A DNA stretch of 64,000 nt from Clostridium_AQ sp900552125. GTDB taxonomy: Bacteria; Bacillota_I; Bacilli_A; Erysipelotrichales; Erysipelotrichaceae. Position numbers and translations under genes: made by a program. A model generated the notes under the pieces. That model made no database searches and was not told the DNA's origin. It saw only the letters and a program-made list of their open reading frames with translations. The DNA lies in the NCBI GenBank assembly GCA_037892765.1, contig JBBKBW010000006.1. One strand, written 5' to 3'. This document shows, piece by piece, positions 1 through 9,476 of the stretch (position 1 is its first letter; each line of letters opens with the position of its first letter).

Positions 1-3
1 AAA

Positions 4-19
4 ACCTGATTTCTCAGGT
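4..19 (-). terminator. Terminator after fakA
   Basis: A 6-bp stem (ACCTGA / TCAGGT, 4-nt loop) sits just past the fakA stop. Read on the minus strand it runs into a T-run that is cut by the window edge. Confidence 0.6.
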
Positions 20-20
20 C

Positions 21-1652
21 TTATTCTACTCCTAAAATAAAGCTATATACAGGCTGTTCACCATTATGAACTTCAACTTCTACATCATAATTATCTTCAA
101 TGTATGCTGCAATTTCCTGTGCTTCATCTTCCTTAATATCTTCACCATAAATCAATGTGACGATTTCACTATCATCGTCTATCATAGATTGAATTAACTG
201 ACGAGTTGTTTCAAACTTATCTGTATTTGTCACAACAATGTCCTTTTCTAGAATTCCCATGAAATCTCCTTCACGGATCTCCATACCTTCGAACATTGTA
301 TCTTTGATTGCATAAGTTACCTGTCCAGTTTTTACAAGTGCAATCGCATCAGTCATTTCAGATAAATTCATATCAAAATCAACTTCAGGATTAAACATGA
401 TACATGCGCTTAATCCTTGAGGAATGGTTTTAGTAGGAATAACTTCAATATGCTGATCTTCACATACACTAGCTGCCTGCTGAGCCGCAAGTACAATATT
501 TGAGTTATTTGGTAGAATGAAGATATGTTCAGCATTTACTTTTTCAATTGCCTGCACAAAGTCTTCAGTAGATGGATTCATAGTCTGTCCTCCGCTGATT
601 ACATAATCAGCACGAAGTTCTGTAAACATTTCTTTTAACCCATCACCAGCCGCAACTGTAATAATTGCATATTTGCTTTTTGGCATTTCTTCAGCAGGTG
701 CTTTTTCAACTGTAGCATTCAACATGATATTTTCATGCTGTTCCTGCATATTTTCAACTTTTAACTTCACAAACTCACCATAACGCTGCCCCATATTTAA
801 AGCATCACCTGGTGTTAATGTGTGAACATGCACTTTAACAATATCGTCATCTTGTACACAAACAATAGAATTACCGATACTTGCCAAAGAATCACGTAGT
901 GACTCTTCTTTAAAGTTTTTCATTCCACGCTCAGACAAACGAATAATAAATTCAGTACAGTAACCAAATTCTTCGCTTTCTAATGAAGATTGTACCCCTT
1001 CACTTGTTTCACTTACTTCTTCTTTTTGAATGACATTACCATTTAATGCAGATAAAAAACCTTCAAAAATAGTAACTAATCCAGCTCCACCGCTATCTAC
1101 AACGCCTACTTCTTTTAAAACAGGCAATAACTCTGGTGTACGTTCTAATGATTCTTTTGCTTCCTGCACCATTTTTTCCATAACCTGCGTTACGGTAACA
1201 TCCTGTGTTGAAGTTGCATAAGCATATGTATAGTCAGCAGCTTCACGAACAACAGTTAAGATTGTTCCTTCAACTGGACGCATAACAGCCTTATAAGCTA
1301 CTCGAGATCCCTGAACTAGAGCATTTGCCAATTGGAATCCGTTGATTTCTTTCATTCCATCAACGCCTTGATATAGACCTCTGAAAATCTGTGAAGTAAT
1401 AACTCCAGAATTTCCACGAGCTCCCATCAAAAGTCCTTTTGACAATACTTTTGCTATCTCGCAGACATCATCACTGCTGCATGCTAAAGCATCTTTTACC
1501 CCTGCATTAAATGTTAAAGACATATTCGTACCAGTATCTCCATCTGGAACTGGGAATACGTTTAACGCATCAATTTCACTAAATTTATTAGACAGATTAT
1601 TGGCACCGCTTGCCAACATGTCTTTAAATAAACTACCATTTATTGTTTCCAT
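21..1652 (-). CDS. fakA: Fatty acid kinase subunit FakA (DhaL/DegV-type, YloV)
   Basis: This is the ATP-dependent kinase that phosphorylates fatty acids bound to FakB/DegV-type proteins, feeding exogenous fatty acids into phospholipid synthesis. The N-terminal DhaL domain (about residues 1-200) has the Mg-ATP binding motif PVPDGDTGTNM at residues 34-44. The 'ARGNSGVI' loop follows near residue 80. The C-terminal 330 residues match the central and DegV-like parts of the family, and about 543 aa is the usual length. The start at 1652 is preferred over the ATG at 1658 because the weak AGGT-type site lies too close to the latter. An Asp23-family gene sits 10 bases upstream, the arrangement seen in many Firmicutes (yloU-yloV). 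Confidence 0.93.
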   Translation of the reverse strand: METINGSLFKDMLASGANNLSNKFSEIDALNVFPVPDGDTGTNMSLTFNAGVKDALACSSDDVCEIAKVLSKGLLMGARGNSGVITSQIFRGLYQGVDGMKEINGFQLANALVQGSRVAYKAVMRPVEGTILTVVREAADYTYAYATSTQDVTVTQVMEKMVQEAKESLERTPELLPVLKEVGVVDSGGAGLVTIFEGFLSALNGNVIQKEEVSETSEGVQSSLESEEFGYCTEFIIRLSERGMKNFKEESLRDSLASIGNSIVCVQDDDIVKVHVHTLTPGDALNMGQRYGEFVKLKVENMQEQHENIMLNATVEKAPAEEMPKSKYAIITVAAGDGLKEMFTELRADYVISGGQTMNPSTEDFVQAIEKVNAEHIFILPNNSNIVLAAQQAASVCEDQHIEVIPTKTIPQGLSACIMFNPEVDFDMNLSEMTDAIALVKTGQVTYAIKDTMFEGMEIREGDFMGILEKDIVVTNTDKFETTRQLIQSMIDDDSEIVTLIYGEDIKEDEAQEIAAYIEDNYDVEVEVHNGEQPVYSFILGVE

Positions 1653-1662
1653 AGACATCTAC

Positions 1663-2022
1663 CTACTTCATAACCTTAACGTCTTGTACATAGACATTTA
1701 CTTTACTAAATTCTAATTCCAGGGATTTTTCTAGCATATATTTAACGCGCTGCTGCACTTCGTAAACTATTTCGCTGATCTTCACACCGTGAGAAACAAC
1801 AATGTATAAATCTAATTCTAAATGATTTTCTTTTTGACGAACAACGACACCTTTAGCGTAATTTTCTTTTTTTAATAATTCTGCAATTCCATCTTTCAGA
1901 AATTTCTGAGAGGCCATACCAACAACACCATAACATTCAGTTACAACACCGCCTGCTAAAGATGCAATGGCATCAATCGAAATCTCGATATTTCCATACT
2001 GTGTACTTTTAGAGATTGACAT
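1663..2022 (-). CDS. Asp23/Gls24 family envelope stress protein (YloU-like)
   Basis: A 119-aa Asp23-family protein. Visible features are the N-terminal 'YGNIEIS' strand, the 'IASLAGGVVTECYGVVGM' signature near residues 19-37, and the 'VVSHGVKISEIVYEVQQRVK' segment near 75-95. Members are small soluble proteins, some tethered at the membrane, linked to cell-envelope homeostasis. The exact role of the YloU branch is unknown. An AGGAGG site precedes the ATG. It ends just before fakA, and this pairing is conserved in Firmicutes, so the two are likely co-transcribed. Confidence 0.9.
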   Translation of the reverse strand: MSISKSTQYGNIEISIDAIASLAGGVVTECYGVVGMASQKFLKDGIAELLKKENYAKGVVVRQKENHLELDLYIVVSHGVKISEIVYEVQQRVKYMLEKSLELEFSKVNVYVQDVKVMK

Positions 2023-2101
2023 AATATTCCTCCTTACATCTTACTTATTATATCAAAAACCTTATATAATTCCAATAAGTTCCTCGATTTCTTTATGAAA
2101 C

Positions 2102-2881
2102 TTATTCCTTTTTACTACAGCTTTCGTTATGAATTGAGTGAGTGGCAACATCTGGCCATAAACAAACATTCTTTTTCTTTAAGCTTTTTAATGTCGCAAG
2201 ATAATCATTCAGCAACGGCATAGATTCATATGATGTATAAATGGTATTGCCATCCTGCATTACTATTTTTACCATATGTTCATCATAAGATGTTTCATAC
2301 GGTACCATTTCCGAAATCATATGAATAATCGTCTCATCAACTTCTTCTTCCTGTGAAAAGCTTTTCGCAAGATTTATTCTTTCTTCTTTTGAAAACCCAT
2401 CAATCAAAGGATAATCTACAATAATTGACAAATCACTGCTCGTAATTTCCTTACTCGTGCCATCATCAATCAATGCATAGTTTTTCCCATCTTCGATATA
2501 GTATCCAACAATTGTCTTTTCTTTAACATCGATCGTAATAGCTCCATCCCAGGTCTTATGTATTTCCACACTTTCAATCAGCTGATCTTTTTCCAGTTTC
2601 CATTTTAAATAAATTTTAGGAAGAACTGCATAGCGGCTTTCATAAGAAAGATCTGCTATTGATAAAATCTTTTCTTCCGAATAGAATCGATTTCCTTTAA
2701 CTTCTAAATATTTCACTTTAGAAAAATCACTCATAAAATATAAAACAAGTAAAATAATAACTGTAAATAGAGTAGTCAGACGCTTTCTTCTTCTTTTCTT
2801 CTTTCGCTTTTTTTTCTTATTCTGTAAAGAAAGATACTTCGCTTCAACATCATCATAAAGTAAATCGTTTAATTCTTCCAA
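2102..2881 (-). CDS. divIB: Cell division protein DivIB/FtsQ
   Basis: A divisome membrane protein working with FtsL/DivIC. It has a highly basic cytoplasmic tail (KKKKRKKKRRRKR near residues 22-35) and one membrane segment (about 36-52). A POTRA domain follows, opening 'VKYLEVKGNRFYSEEKIL', then the beta domain, ending at residue 259. The start codon appears to be TTG at 2881, since no ATG occurs in frame before the membrane segment. The gene overlaps the end of murB by 13 bases, which suggests translational coupling. Placement after murG-murB matches the division and cell wall cluster of Firmicutes. Confidence 0.85.
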   Translation of the reverse strand: MEELNDLLYDDVEAKYLSLQNKKKKRKKKRRRKRLTTLFTVIILLVLYFMSDFSKVKYLEVKGNRFYSEEKILSIADLSYESRYAVLPKIYLKWKLEKDQLIESVEIHKTWDGAITIDVKEKTIVGYYIEDGKNYALIDDGTSKEITSSDLSIIVDYPLIDGFSKEERINLAKSFSQEEEVDETIIHMISEMVPYETSYDEHMVKIVMQDGNTIYTSYESMPLLNDYLATLKSLKKKNVCLWPDVATHSIHNESCSKKE

Positions 2882-3771
2882 TTAAATTTCTCAACTTCCG
2901 TAATCAAATCAATATCGAAGCGCTCTTTTACTTTCTTCTGAATAAGTTCGACCAATTCAGCTACTTCACTTGCTTTTGCATCATGCTCATTCACAATAAA
3001 ATTAGCATGTTTTTCAGAAACCATAGCACCACCAATTCGATAGCCTCGCATTTCAATATCTTCAATCAATTTCCATGCCTGATAGTCTTCTGGATTTCGA
3101 AACATACTGCCAGCACAAGGTTTATCTAATGGCTGTGATTCCATTCTGCGTTTTCTTCTGGAATCCATCAGATCACGAATCTCTTTCTGACTTCCTTTTG
3201 TAAGCTGAAGTCTAGCACCTAGAATAATCCAGTCCTGATGTGACTGAAAAATAGAGTGGCGATATGCATAATCTAATTCATTCACCTGCATAACTTCAAT
3301 GCTATGTCCTTTTAAAACATATACTTCCTGTATAATATCGGACATATCGTTCTTATAAGCACCTGCATTCATAAATACAGCTCCACCTACAGTGCCAGGT
3401 ATCCCGCTTGCAAACTCTAATCCGCTAAACGAATTTTTCATTGCTTCATGGGCTAACAATATAATACTTGTCCCCGCCTGTACAAGGCAGGAACCATCAT
3501 CTTCAAAATAAAAATCTGTAAAATAACGATCAAGGCACAAGATTGCTCCAACGTATTCTTCATCACTACAAAGGATATTACTGCCCTTTCCAAAAATCTT
3601 GTGAGGAATCTTTGCTTCCTCTAGTATATCTAAAATCCGCAAGAGACATAGTTCATTTTTGGGATAGATAAAATATCTGCATGTCCCTCCGATTCGAAAT
3701 GTCGTGCGTTTTGCAAGTGAAACATTACATTCCACATCTCCATAACAACGTAATTTATTTTCTATATTCAT
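2869..3771 (-). CDS. murB: UDP-N-acetylenolpyruvoylglucosamine reductase MurB
   Basis: An FAD enzyme that reduces UDP-GlcNAc-enolpyruvate to UDP-MurNAc with NADPH in peptidoglycan precursor synthesis. The FAD motif region 'TTFRIGGTC' lies near residue 27, 'FGKGSNILCSDEEY' near 60, and 'GLEFASGIPGTVGGAVFMNAG' near 120. The late 'PCAGSMFRNP' carries the active-site Ser. This Ser form and about 300 aa are typical of type IIa/IIb MurB in Firmicutes. A GTG at 3783 overlaps the murG stop, but the ATG at 3771 has better spacing from AAAGGTGA, so I chose it. Likely operon with murG and divIB. Confidence 0.93.
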   Translation of the reverse strand: MNIENKLRCYGDVECNVSLAKRTTFRIGGTCRYFIYPKNELCLLRILDILEEAKIPHKIFGKGSNILCSDEEYVGAILCLDRYFTDFYFEDDGSCLVQAGTSIILLAHEAMKNSFSGLEFASGIPGTVGGAVFMNAGAYKNDMSDIIQEVYVLKGHSIEVMQVNELDYAYRHSIFQSHQDWIILGARLQLTKGSQKEIRDLMDSRRKRRMESQPLDKPCAGSMFRNPEDYQAWKLIEDIEMRGYRIGGAMVSEKHANFIVNEHDAKASEVAELVELIQKKVKERFDIDLITEVEKFNWKN

Positions 3772-3779
3772 TTGTTTCT

Positions 3780-4853
3780 TCACCTTTTCATTTCATCGCA
3801 CCAATTCAATATATCATCACTCGCATTTGGTTTTCCTAAATCTAATGCTGCACGTTTCATGGAAGCGCGAAGTATTTCATTTGACATGATTTGTTCAATC
3901 TTTTCATTTAATATCTCAGCACATAAATCTTTTTCTTCGATCATCATAGCTGCTTTCTTCTCTACAAGCACACTAGCATTATAGAATTGATGATTATGGG
4001 CAACATATGGACTTGGAATCAAGATACTAGGAGTACCTAAAGCAGTAATTTCTGCTGCTGTTGTAGCCCCTGCACGGCAAATAATTAAATCTACTTTTGC
4101 CATAATGTCCAACTGTTTTACATAATCTACCACTTTTACATGCGGTGCATGTATTTGTGTACGTATTTCTTCATAGTTATTCTTACCTGTAACAAATAAT
4201 ATCTGATAGTTATCACTTACTTTGGAAAGTGCATCTTTCATAATGGCATTTACCGAAGTAGAGCCCAAAGAACCCATAACAACTAAAATCAAAGGCTTAT
4301 CCATCGTTAAACCCAATGACAAAAAATAATCCTTATCAAATTTTGCTTGAACTGCGTTTGTCGCACGTGGATTACCTAATAAACGAGTTCGTTCTTTTCC
4401 AAACTCTTCAAAACATTTTTCATAACAGATAACAATTGCATCCATATATTTCGCAACCATTTTATTGGAAAAACCAACAATGGAATTTTGTTCATGAATC
4501 ATTGTTGTAATATGTTTATGATGAGCAGCCAGCATGACTGGTGCACTGACATATCCGCCAAAACCAATCACAATATCTGGTTGAAATTCATCTATGATCT
4601 TACATGCTTTACGATAACAGTTCATCATCAGCAATAATGCCTTACATTTATTAAGCACATTTCCTGTAAGACCGCTTGCATGTAATCCTTTAAAGGCGTA
4701 TCCATGGGAAGGTACTTCACTGGCCTCCATTCGATCATCATTTCCTACAAATAATATTTCTATATCGCGGTAACGTTTTTTTGCCGCATCCGCTAATGCC
4801 AAAGCAGGATAGATATGACCTCCGGTACCTCCAGTAGCAATCAGTATTCTCAT
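3780..4853 (-). CDS. murG: UDP-GlcNAc:lipid I GlcNAc transferase MurG
   Basis: A peripheral membrane glycosyltransferase that converts lipid I to lipid II. N-terminal glycine-rich loop 'IATGGTGGHIYPALALA' (residues 4-20), 'GFGGYVSAPVMLAA' near 97-110, the central 'VVMGSLGS' loop near 190, and the C-terminal nucleotide-sugar site 'ICRAGATTAAEI' with 'PYVAHNHQ' are all present. The length, 357 aa, is normal. It is 66 bases downstream of ftsW and abuts murB, so the order ftsW-murG-murB-divIB reads as one envelope transcription unit. Confidence 0.96.
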   Translation of the reverse strand: MRILIATGGTGGHIYPALALADAAKKRYRDIEILFVGNDDRMEASEVPSHGYAFKGLHASGLTGNVLNKCKALLLMMNCYRKACKIIDEFQPDIVIGFGGYVSAPVMLAAHHKHITTMIHEQNSIVGFSNKMVAKYMDAIVICYEKCFEEFGKERTRLLGNPRATNAVQAKFDKDYFLSLGLTMDKPLILVVMGSLGSTSVNAIMKDALSKVSDNYQILFVTGKNNYEEIRTQIHAPHVKVVDYVKQLDIMAKVDLIICRAGATTAAEITALGTPSILIPSPYVAHNHQFYNASVLVEKKAAMMIEEKDLCAEILNEKIEQIMSNEILRASMKRAALDLGKPNASDDILNWCDEMKR

Positions 4854-4919
4854 GTAATCACTCCTTGTTTTTTTATTATAACATAAACCTTTTGTTCTGG
4901 GCAGTGTTTTTCTGAATTT

Positions 4920-6002
4920 TCAGTTCTCATTCGCAATACTTATTAACAGGCCCATGCTTCCCATCATAACCACTAAAGAACTTCCTCCATAAGAGATAAA
5001 TGGAAGTGTGATTCCCGTCACTGGAAATAAACCGACCACTACTCCCAGATTAATCATGACCTGAATCGCAAATAGGGAAATCAATCCGATTGCGGCATAA
5101 CATAAATACGAATCGCTGCATCGTATCGCAATTTTTACCCCTTGATGAATCACAAGCAAAAATAAGCCAATCAATATCACACAGCCTATAAAACCAAATT
5201 CTTCCGCAAAAATTGCAAAGATAAAATCAGTCTGTGGCTCAGGCAAATAAAAATGCTTCTGCATACTATTATCAAACCCTACACCAAGAATGCCTCCAGG
5301 TGATATCGCGAACAATGATTGAATAATCTGAAACCCTGCCCCTAAAGGATCCTGCCATGGATCAATAAAAGAAGTAATTCGAGCTAAACGATATGGCGCT
5401 GAGATAATTAGGCCACCTAATCCAGCAATACCTAGCATACCCACCCTAACAAAATAAGATATTGGAGAATCAGCAGCCAATACCATCACAACAATTGAGC
5501 ACACCATCACTAATCCACTTCCAAAATCAGGCTGTAATAATATCAATCCAAACCCTAACATTACTAAGAAAGCTGGATACAACAAATCTTTCTTAAAGCT
5601 CTTAATGCGATATCGCTTTGCCAAAAAATCTGCCACACTAATGATAATCGCAATCTTAAAAAATTCTGATGGCTGTATCAAAAATGAACCTACTCCAAAC
5701 CAGCTGCGGCTCCCATTTCGTTGTACACCAATACCAGGAATCAATACTAACACAAGCGCTATTACACATAAGATAAATAATACCTTATTATATTTTCTTA
5801 ATTTTATTAAAGATATGCGGCTAGCCACATACATCACCACAACTCCAAGCAAAGCAAATATCGCTTGTCTTGTCATGAAATAAGAAGCATTTTGAAACTT
5901 AGCGACAGCCCACACTCTAGAAGAACTTCCAACCATAACGATTCCAATAATAACTAAAATAAAAATAAGCGAAGTCAAAAGTCTACATCTCTTCGAAAAC
6001 AT
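4920..6002 (-). CDS. ftsW: SEDS peptidoglycan glycosyltransferase FtsW
   Basis: A SEDS-family polytopic membrane protein (about ten hydrophobic segments) that polymerises lipid II, working with a class B PBP. Family marks include 'RNGSRSWFGVGSFLIQPSEFFKIA' near 95-115, 'QPDFGSGLVM' near 158-168, and the extracellular 'PEPQTDFIFAIFAEEFGFIG' near 255-275. The C-terminal region 'GLFPVTGITLPFISYGGSS' completes the family pattern. RodA or SpoVE are the alternatives. FtsW is favoured by its position directly before murG-murB-divIB, where Firmicutes carry ftsW/spoVE. Confidence 0.88.
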   Translation of the reverse strand: MFSKRCRLLTSLIFILVIIGIVMVGSSSRVWAVAKFQNASYFMTRQAIFALLGVVVMYVASRISLIKLRKYNKVLFILCVIALVLVLIPGIGVQRNGSRSWFGVGSFLIQPSEFFKIAIIISVADFLAKRYRIKSFKKDLLYPAFLVMLGFGLILLQPDFGSGLVMVCSIVVMVLAADSPISYFVRVGMLGIAGLGGLIISAPYRLARITSFIDPWQDPLGAGFQIIQSLFAISPGGILGVGFDNSMQKHFYLPEPQTDFIFAIFAEEFGFIGCVILIGLFLLVIHQGVKIAIRCSDSYLCYAAIGLISLFAIQVMINLGVVVGLFPVTGITLPFISYGGSSLVVMMGSMGLLISIANEN

Positions 6003-6146
6003 ACGACCACCTCTAGCATAGTGTATGTACTATCTAAAAAAACTAGCACTTTCAATACCTACCTTTCTAGTTCTAACTATTCCTTTTGATATTCACTCGA
6101 CAACATAATGTTAATAATTATCCATACCTAAATTTCTGTAAAAGAA

Positions 6147-6187
6147 AAAGACAATCAAACTTCTTAATTGAAATCAACTGTCTTTTT
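6147..6187 (-). terminator. Terminator after the nucleoside phosphorylase gene
   Basis: AAAGACA (6147-6153) pairs with TGTCTTT (6179-6185), with partial pairing inside the loop. Runs of A and T flank both sides, so it may act in both directions. It lies between the divergently spaced ftsW promoter area and the phosphorylase stop. Confidence 0.5.
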
Positions 6188-6254
6188 TCATCTACCGCGT
6201 TTAACCTTACTGTCTATTTAATATGATAATATCAATTTTTTACAAATGGAAAAC

Positions 6255-7010
6255 TTATATAGATAAAACAACTTCAATAACTTGATATAAAAATTGTTTT
6301 CTTAAATCAGTATTTATTTTCCATTTCCAAACTTCATCTCTTTCATGAAGTGGATGTTTATCTGATACCATTAATACTGAAGCAACTTTCATGTTTAGAT
6401 ATTTTCCTACACTCATTAAGGCAGAAGTTTCCATATCTACACCAACACATCCTTTTTTTCTCCGTAAATTTTCTTTATAAAATGTTTGCCTAAAAATTCC
6501 ATCTGTTGATATGATAGGAGCTATTTTATAATTACATAAACCTTTCTTTAACTTATAAAAAAGAGTTTTATTCGGTGTACTATATTCAAGAGACTCATAA
6601 TAATGTAAAGAAGTTCCTTCCTCACTATAAGCTTTGTTAGGAATAACGATATCACCCACATTTATATCTTCAGAAAATCCGCCAATCATTCCTACTGATA
6701 TAATATTTTTAACTCCAATTGCGTGAAGTGTTTCGATTGTGTCTGCTGCCATCGGTGCTCCACGGCCACCATCTAAGACGCATATGTCATTTTTACCATG
6801 AACCATATAAATTGGACAAGCATTTAAAAATCTCGGAAAATGTTCACTTATTAATTCAGATTCATATTTTTCTTTAATATATTCAATTCCTCTCATATAT
6901 ATTAATAAAGCTGTATTAGGTAGTTGAATTATAGAATTTCTATGATCTGATTTCATATTATTTTCAGCAGTAAATATAGGTTTTGTTTTATCATTTTTAT
7001 AAAACCACAT
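6255..7010 (-). CDS. Nucleoside phosphorylase family protein (PNP/UDP type)
   Basis: A protein of the nucleoside phosphorylase I superfamily, which cleaves purine or pyrimidine nucleosides with phosphate or water. The core 'IISVGMIGGFSEDINVGDIVIPNKAYSEEGTSLHYY' region spans about residues 98-133. 'GVDMETSALMSVGKY' near 195 carries the Met-Glu substrate-ribose motif, and 'VSDKHP' near 220 holds the catalytic Asp region. At 251 aa it is a normal size. The ~100 N-terminal residues are less typical, so substrate (uridine, purine nucleoside, or MTA/SAH) cannot be told from sequence. It stands alone with its own terminator. Confidence 0.75.
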   Translation of the reverse strand: MWFYKNDKTKPIFTAENNMKSDHRNSIIQLPNTALLIYMRGIEYIKEKYESELISEHFPRFLNACPIYMVHGKNDICVLDGGRGAPMAADTIETLHAIGVKNIISVGMIGGFSEDINVGDIVIPNKAYSEEGTSLHYYESLEYSTPNKTLFYKLKKGLCNYKIAPIISTDGIFRQTFYKENLRRKKGCVGVDMETSALMSVGKYLNMKVASVLMVSDKHPLHERDEVWKWKINTDLRKQFLYQVIEVVLSI

Positions 7011-7227
7011 ATGTATACCTCCGTAAATACAATTTATTGCTTTATTTCTTTATTTATAGATAAGTATAACATAAATAATATCTTTGTAGAGATCGCTACA
7101 CAAGGCTCTTTTTTATAATTTCGTTTGGAATTTTTTCTTTTAGCGATTTTCTTATAAATGCAGTGTTTATTCAAATGTTTCAATTTATTTGTTTATAAAA
7201 AAAATACCAGAAACATGTATTCCCCCT

Positions 7228-7596
7228 TTATTTTACACTTATATTTTTTAATAAATCTTCAGCTGTTACACCATATAATTCTGCTAAAGCAATTAGATTT
7301 GAAGTACTAGGTTCAGAAGCTCTATTCTCCCATTTGGATACTGCCTGACGGCTAACACCTAAACTTTCTGCCACAAATTCTTGTGGCATATGACAGCGTT
7401 GTCGATATTCTTTTAATATCTCACTTAATGATTTACCAATCTCATTTTTATTATTTTGTACCTCTTTAGAATTATTATGTTTCTTCAACGTTTTAATACC
7501 TAACAAAATCGCATACAACAATAGCACCATCAAAACAATTAAAAAGAGACCTTTAAATAATGCCATAAACTGAACAAAAAATTCTATTCCTTCCAT
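7228..7596 (-). CDS. Membrane-anchored XRE-family HTH regulator
   Basis: A small protein with one hydrophobic segment near the N-terminus (about residues 14-34) and a C-terminal XRE helix-turn-helix. The HTH reads 'RQRCHMPQEFVAESLGVSRQAVSKWE', roughly residues 65-92. The order membrane segment then HTH is the reverse of most XRE proteins. Start choice is uncertain between ATGs at 7602 and 7596, both just after GAGGAAGG; further in-frame starts upstream lack a site. Its target is unknown. It lies between the phosphorylase gene and a broken hydrolase gene and shares an operon with neither. Confidence 0.75.
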   Translation of the reverse strand: MEGIEFFVQFMALFKGLFLIVLMVLLLYAILLGIKTLKKHNNSKEVQNNKNEIGKSLSEILKEYRQRCHMPQEFVAESLGVSRQAVSKWENRASEPSTSNLIALAELYGVTAEDLLKNISVK

Positions 7597-7757
7597 TGCC
7601 ATCCTTCCTCGCATGCCTATATTGTATAATAAAGTGATGATTACGACTATCAACTATTACGCAACTTTGTATTACAATTATATTATTTAAATAGAATTTC
7701 AATTATATACTATGATAAAATACTAATATACAGATTCACCTGCGAAAGGGGATTTTT

Positions 7758-8416
7758 ATGAGATTATTATTTCTTTACGGTGTAAATTGTAGAAAAGACA
7801 TTTGGAAACACATACACCCATATTTTACCGAATATGACGTTGTTATGTTGAATATCCGCATGCTGTTACATCTAAGGCAACTAGTGTTGATGATATAACT
7901 AAATGGGTATACAAAACATATTCCTGCTATAGATACGATGCTGTTATCGGTCATAGCCTAGGTGGTATCATCGCATTACAATTAGTTTCTAAATATCAGA
8001 TGAACTTTAAAAAAATTATATTTTTAGACACAAACCTAAAACCTGCAAATAAATTTTACAGAAACCTTATGACGCAGGCACACACTGAAATCTATGGGGA
8101 AGAAATAATAAAGATGTTTGAAGAAGAAAGAATTTTTTATCGAAAAGAGCTATTAAAGAGCATTCAGGATGATTTTGACTTTACTCATCTATTATCGAAT
8201 ATTTCACAAAAAGTTTATGCCATTTATGGTGACCGAGGTATTTCTTACTACCCTAGCTACTCGAACTCCATGAATTCATACTTTTCCACTAATCTTTCTA
8301 AATTAATATTTATTTCTTATTCTCCCAATTCCTCTATTTTCACACTATTCCTGTTTTTTTTCTACGAAATAAGGTCATGGAATCATATCGAGTTCAATAT
8401 TTTTATATCTAGTTAA
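7758..8416 (+). pseudogene. Alpha/beta hydrolase pseudogene (frameshifted)
   Basis: An AAAGGGG site precedes ATG 7758. The first frame gives 'MRLLFLYGVNCRKDIW' and breaks near 7850. The next frame continues 'EYPHAVTSKA', then the nucleophile-elbow motif 'VIGHSLGG' and the following helix, running to about 8290. A third frame appears near the end ('SHF/FHTIPVFF...NKVMES' type ending). A single-base loss near 7849-7851 would explain the first break. The intact product would be a small serine hydrolase of the alpha/beta fold with a GHSLGG elbow. It is almost certainly non-functional. A second C-terminal remnant of a similar gene lies at 10487-10645. Confidence 0.75.
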
Positions 8417-8432
8417 GTAATAAAATTATTAT

Positions 8433-8855
8433 CTAATAATTTCCTGTTATTTCCAAAATATCCCCATCAGGATCAACAACATTAAAGTAATAATAAGGTA
8501 TATGCACATTCACATACATTATTTCTGAAACTTTTCCAATTTCTAATGACTTAATTCTTTGATGCTCACTTTTCAAATCATCTACTTCAAAATTAAAGAT
8601 TACAATATTATTCTTTTTATCTGTATCTTCTTTAAAAAAATCATAAATATAAGCTTGATTAAAATGAATCTCATTCGACTCTTTTATAAGTTTCTCATCA
8701 TATTTCTTATTGTAGAGTGCTAGCTGATTACCACAATCAAATGCTATCCATCTGTCATCATTACAATATAAAGGTTCTTTTTGTAAAAGCATTCTATAAA
8801 AATTTAAAGATTTTTCCATATCTTCAACACATATATAAGTAGTTCCTAATCTCAT
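8433..8855 (-). CDS. VOC (glyoxalase/bleomycin-resistance fold) family protein, copy 1
   Basis: A 140-aa vicinal-oxygen-chelate fold protein. It opens 'RLGTTYICVEDMEKSLNFY', typical of the first beta-alpha-beta unit. It ends 'DPDGDILEITGNY', the usual last strand with a metal-ligand Glu position. GGAGGGATATTG places the start at 8855. A close paralogue (copy 2) is encoded on the opposite strand at 10661. The two share long blocks such as 'KKNNIVIFNFEVDDL' and 'IPYYYFN/TPYYYFN'. The substrate is unknown; VOC proteins include lyases, dioxygenases and binding proteins. It faces the 3' end of the hydrolase pseudogene. Confidence 0.85.
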   Translation of the reverse strand: MRLGTTYICVEDMEKSLNFYRMLLQKEPLYCNDDRWIAFDCGNQLALYNKKYDEKLIKESNEIHFNQAYIYDFFKEDTDKKNNIVIFNFEVDDLKSEHQRIKSLEIGKVSEIMYVNVHIPYYYFNVVDPDGDILEITGNY

Positions 8856-8921
8856 CAATATCCCTCCAATTTAAGTTTATAAAATCATATCCATTAAAGT
8901 ATTTTATTGTTTCTCATTTTC

Positions 8922-9476
8922 CTAATCAGCCTCTCTAATTATTCTACATGGGTTTCCAGCTGCTATGACATTGTCAGGAATATTCTTTATGACAATACTC
9001 CCTGCTCCAATAATCGTATTATCTCCTATTGTTACTCCTGGAAGAATACAGCAATTACCTCCAATCCACACATTCTTGCCTATGTTTACAGCTTTTCCAA
9101 ATTCTACATCTTTTAATCTTTCTTGTGCATCTAATGAGTGACAAGCTGTATAAATATGAGTATTAGGCCCAATGATTGTATGATCACCTATACTTACTGG
9201 ACATACATCCAATATAACACATCCATAATTTAACATGACATTTTCACCAATTGTTATATTATATCCATAATCACAATAAAATGGTGGCTTTATCCAAAAT
9301 CTTCCCTTAGTATTAATTAGCTTACGTAATAGTCTAGAATACATATTGATTTCATTAAAACTTCTTTTATTATATTTAGTGCATATTCTATTTGCTCTTG
9401 CTCTTTCTAAAATCAAACGTGGATCGGCAGGATTGTACTTTTCACCAGAAATCATTTTTTCTTTTTCAGTTTTCAT
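8922..9476 (-). CDS. Sugar O-acetyltransferase (maltose/galactoside acetyltransferase family)
   Basis: A left-handed beta-helix acetyltransferase that transfers acetyl from acetyl-CoA to a sugar hydroxyl. The N-terminal 'Mac' segment (MISGEKYNPADPRLI..., residues 8-40) precedes hexapeptide repeats from about residue 60. Key stretches are 'PFYCDYGYNITIGENVMLNYGC' and 'HTIIGPNTHIYTACHSLDAQER', which holds the catalytic His. 'IGKNVWIGGNCCILPGVTIGDNTIIGAGSIV' follows. The 184-aa length is normal. No sugar-metabolism gene adjoins it, so the acceptor is not known. Confidence 0.9.
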   Translation of the reverse strand: MKTEKEKMISGEKYNPADPRLILERARANRICTKYNKRSFNEINMYSRLLRKLINTKGRFWIKPPFYCDYGYNITIGENVMLNYGCVILDVCPVSIGDHTIIGPNTHIYTACHSLDAQERLKDVEFGKAVNIGKNVWIGGNCCILPGVTIGDNTIIGAGSIVIKNIPDNVIAAGNPCRIIREAD

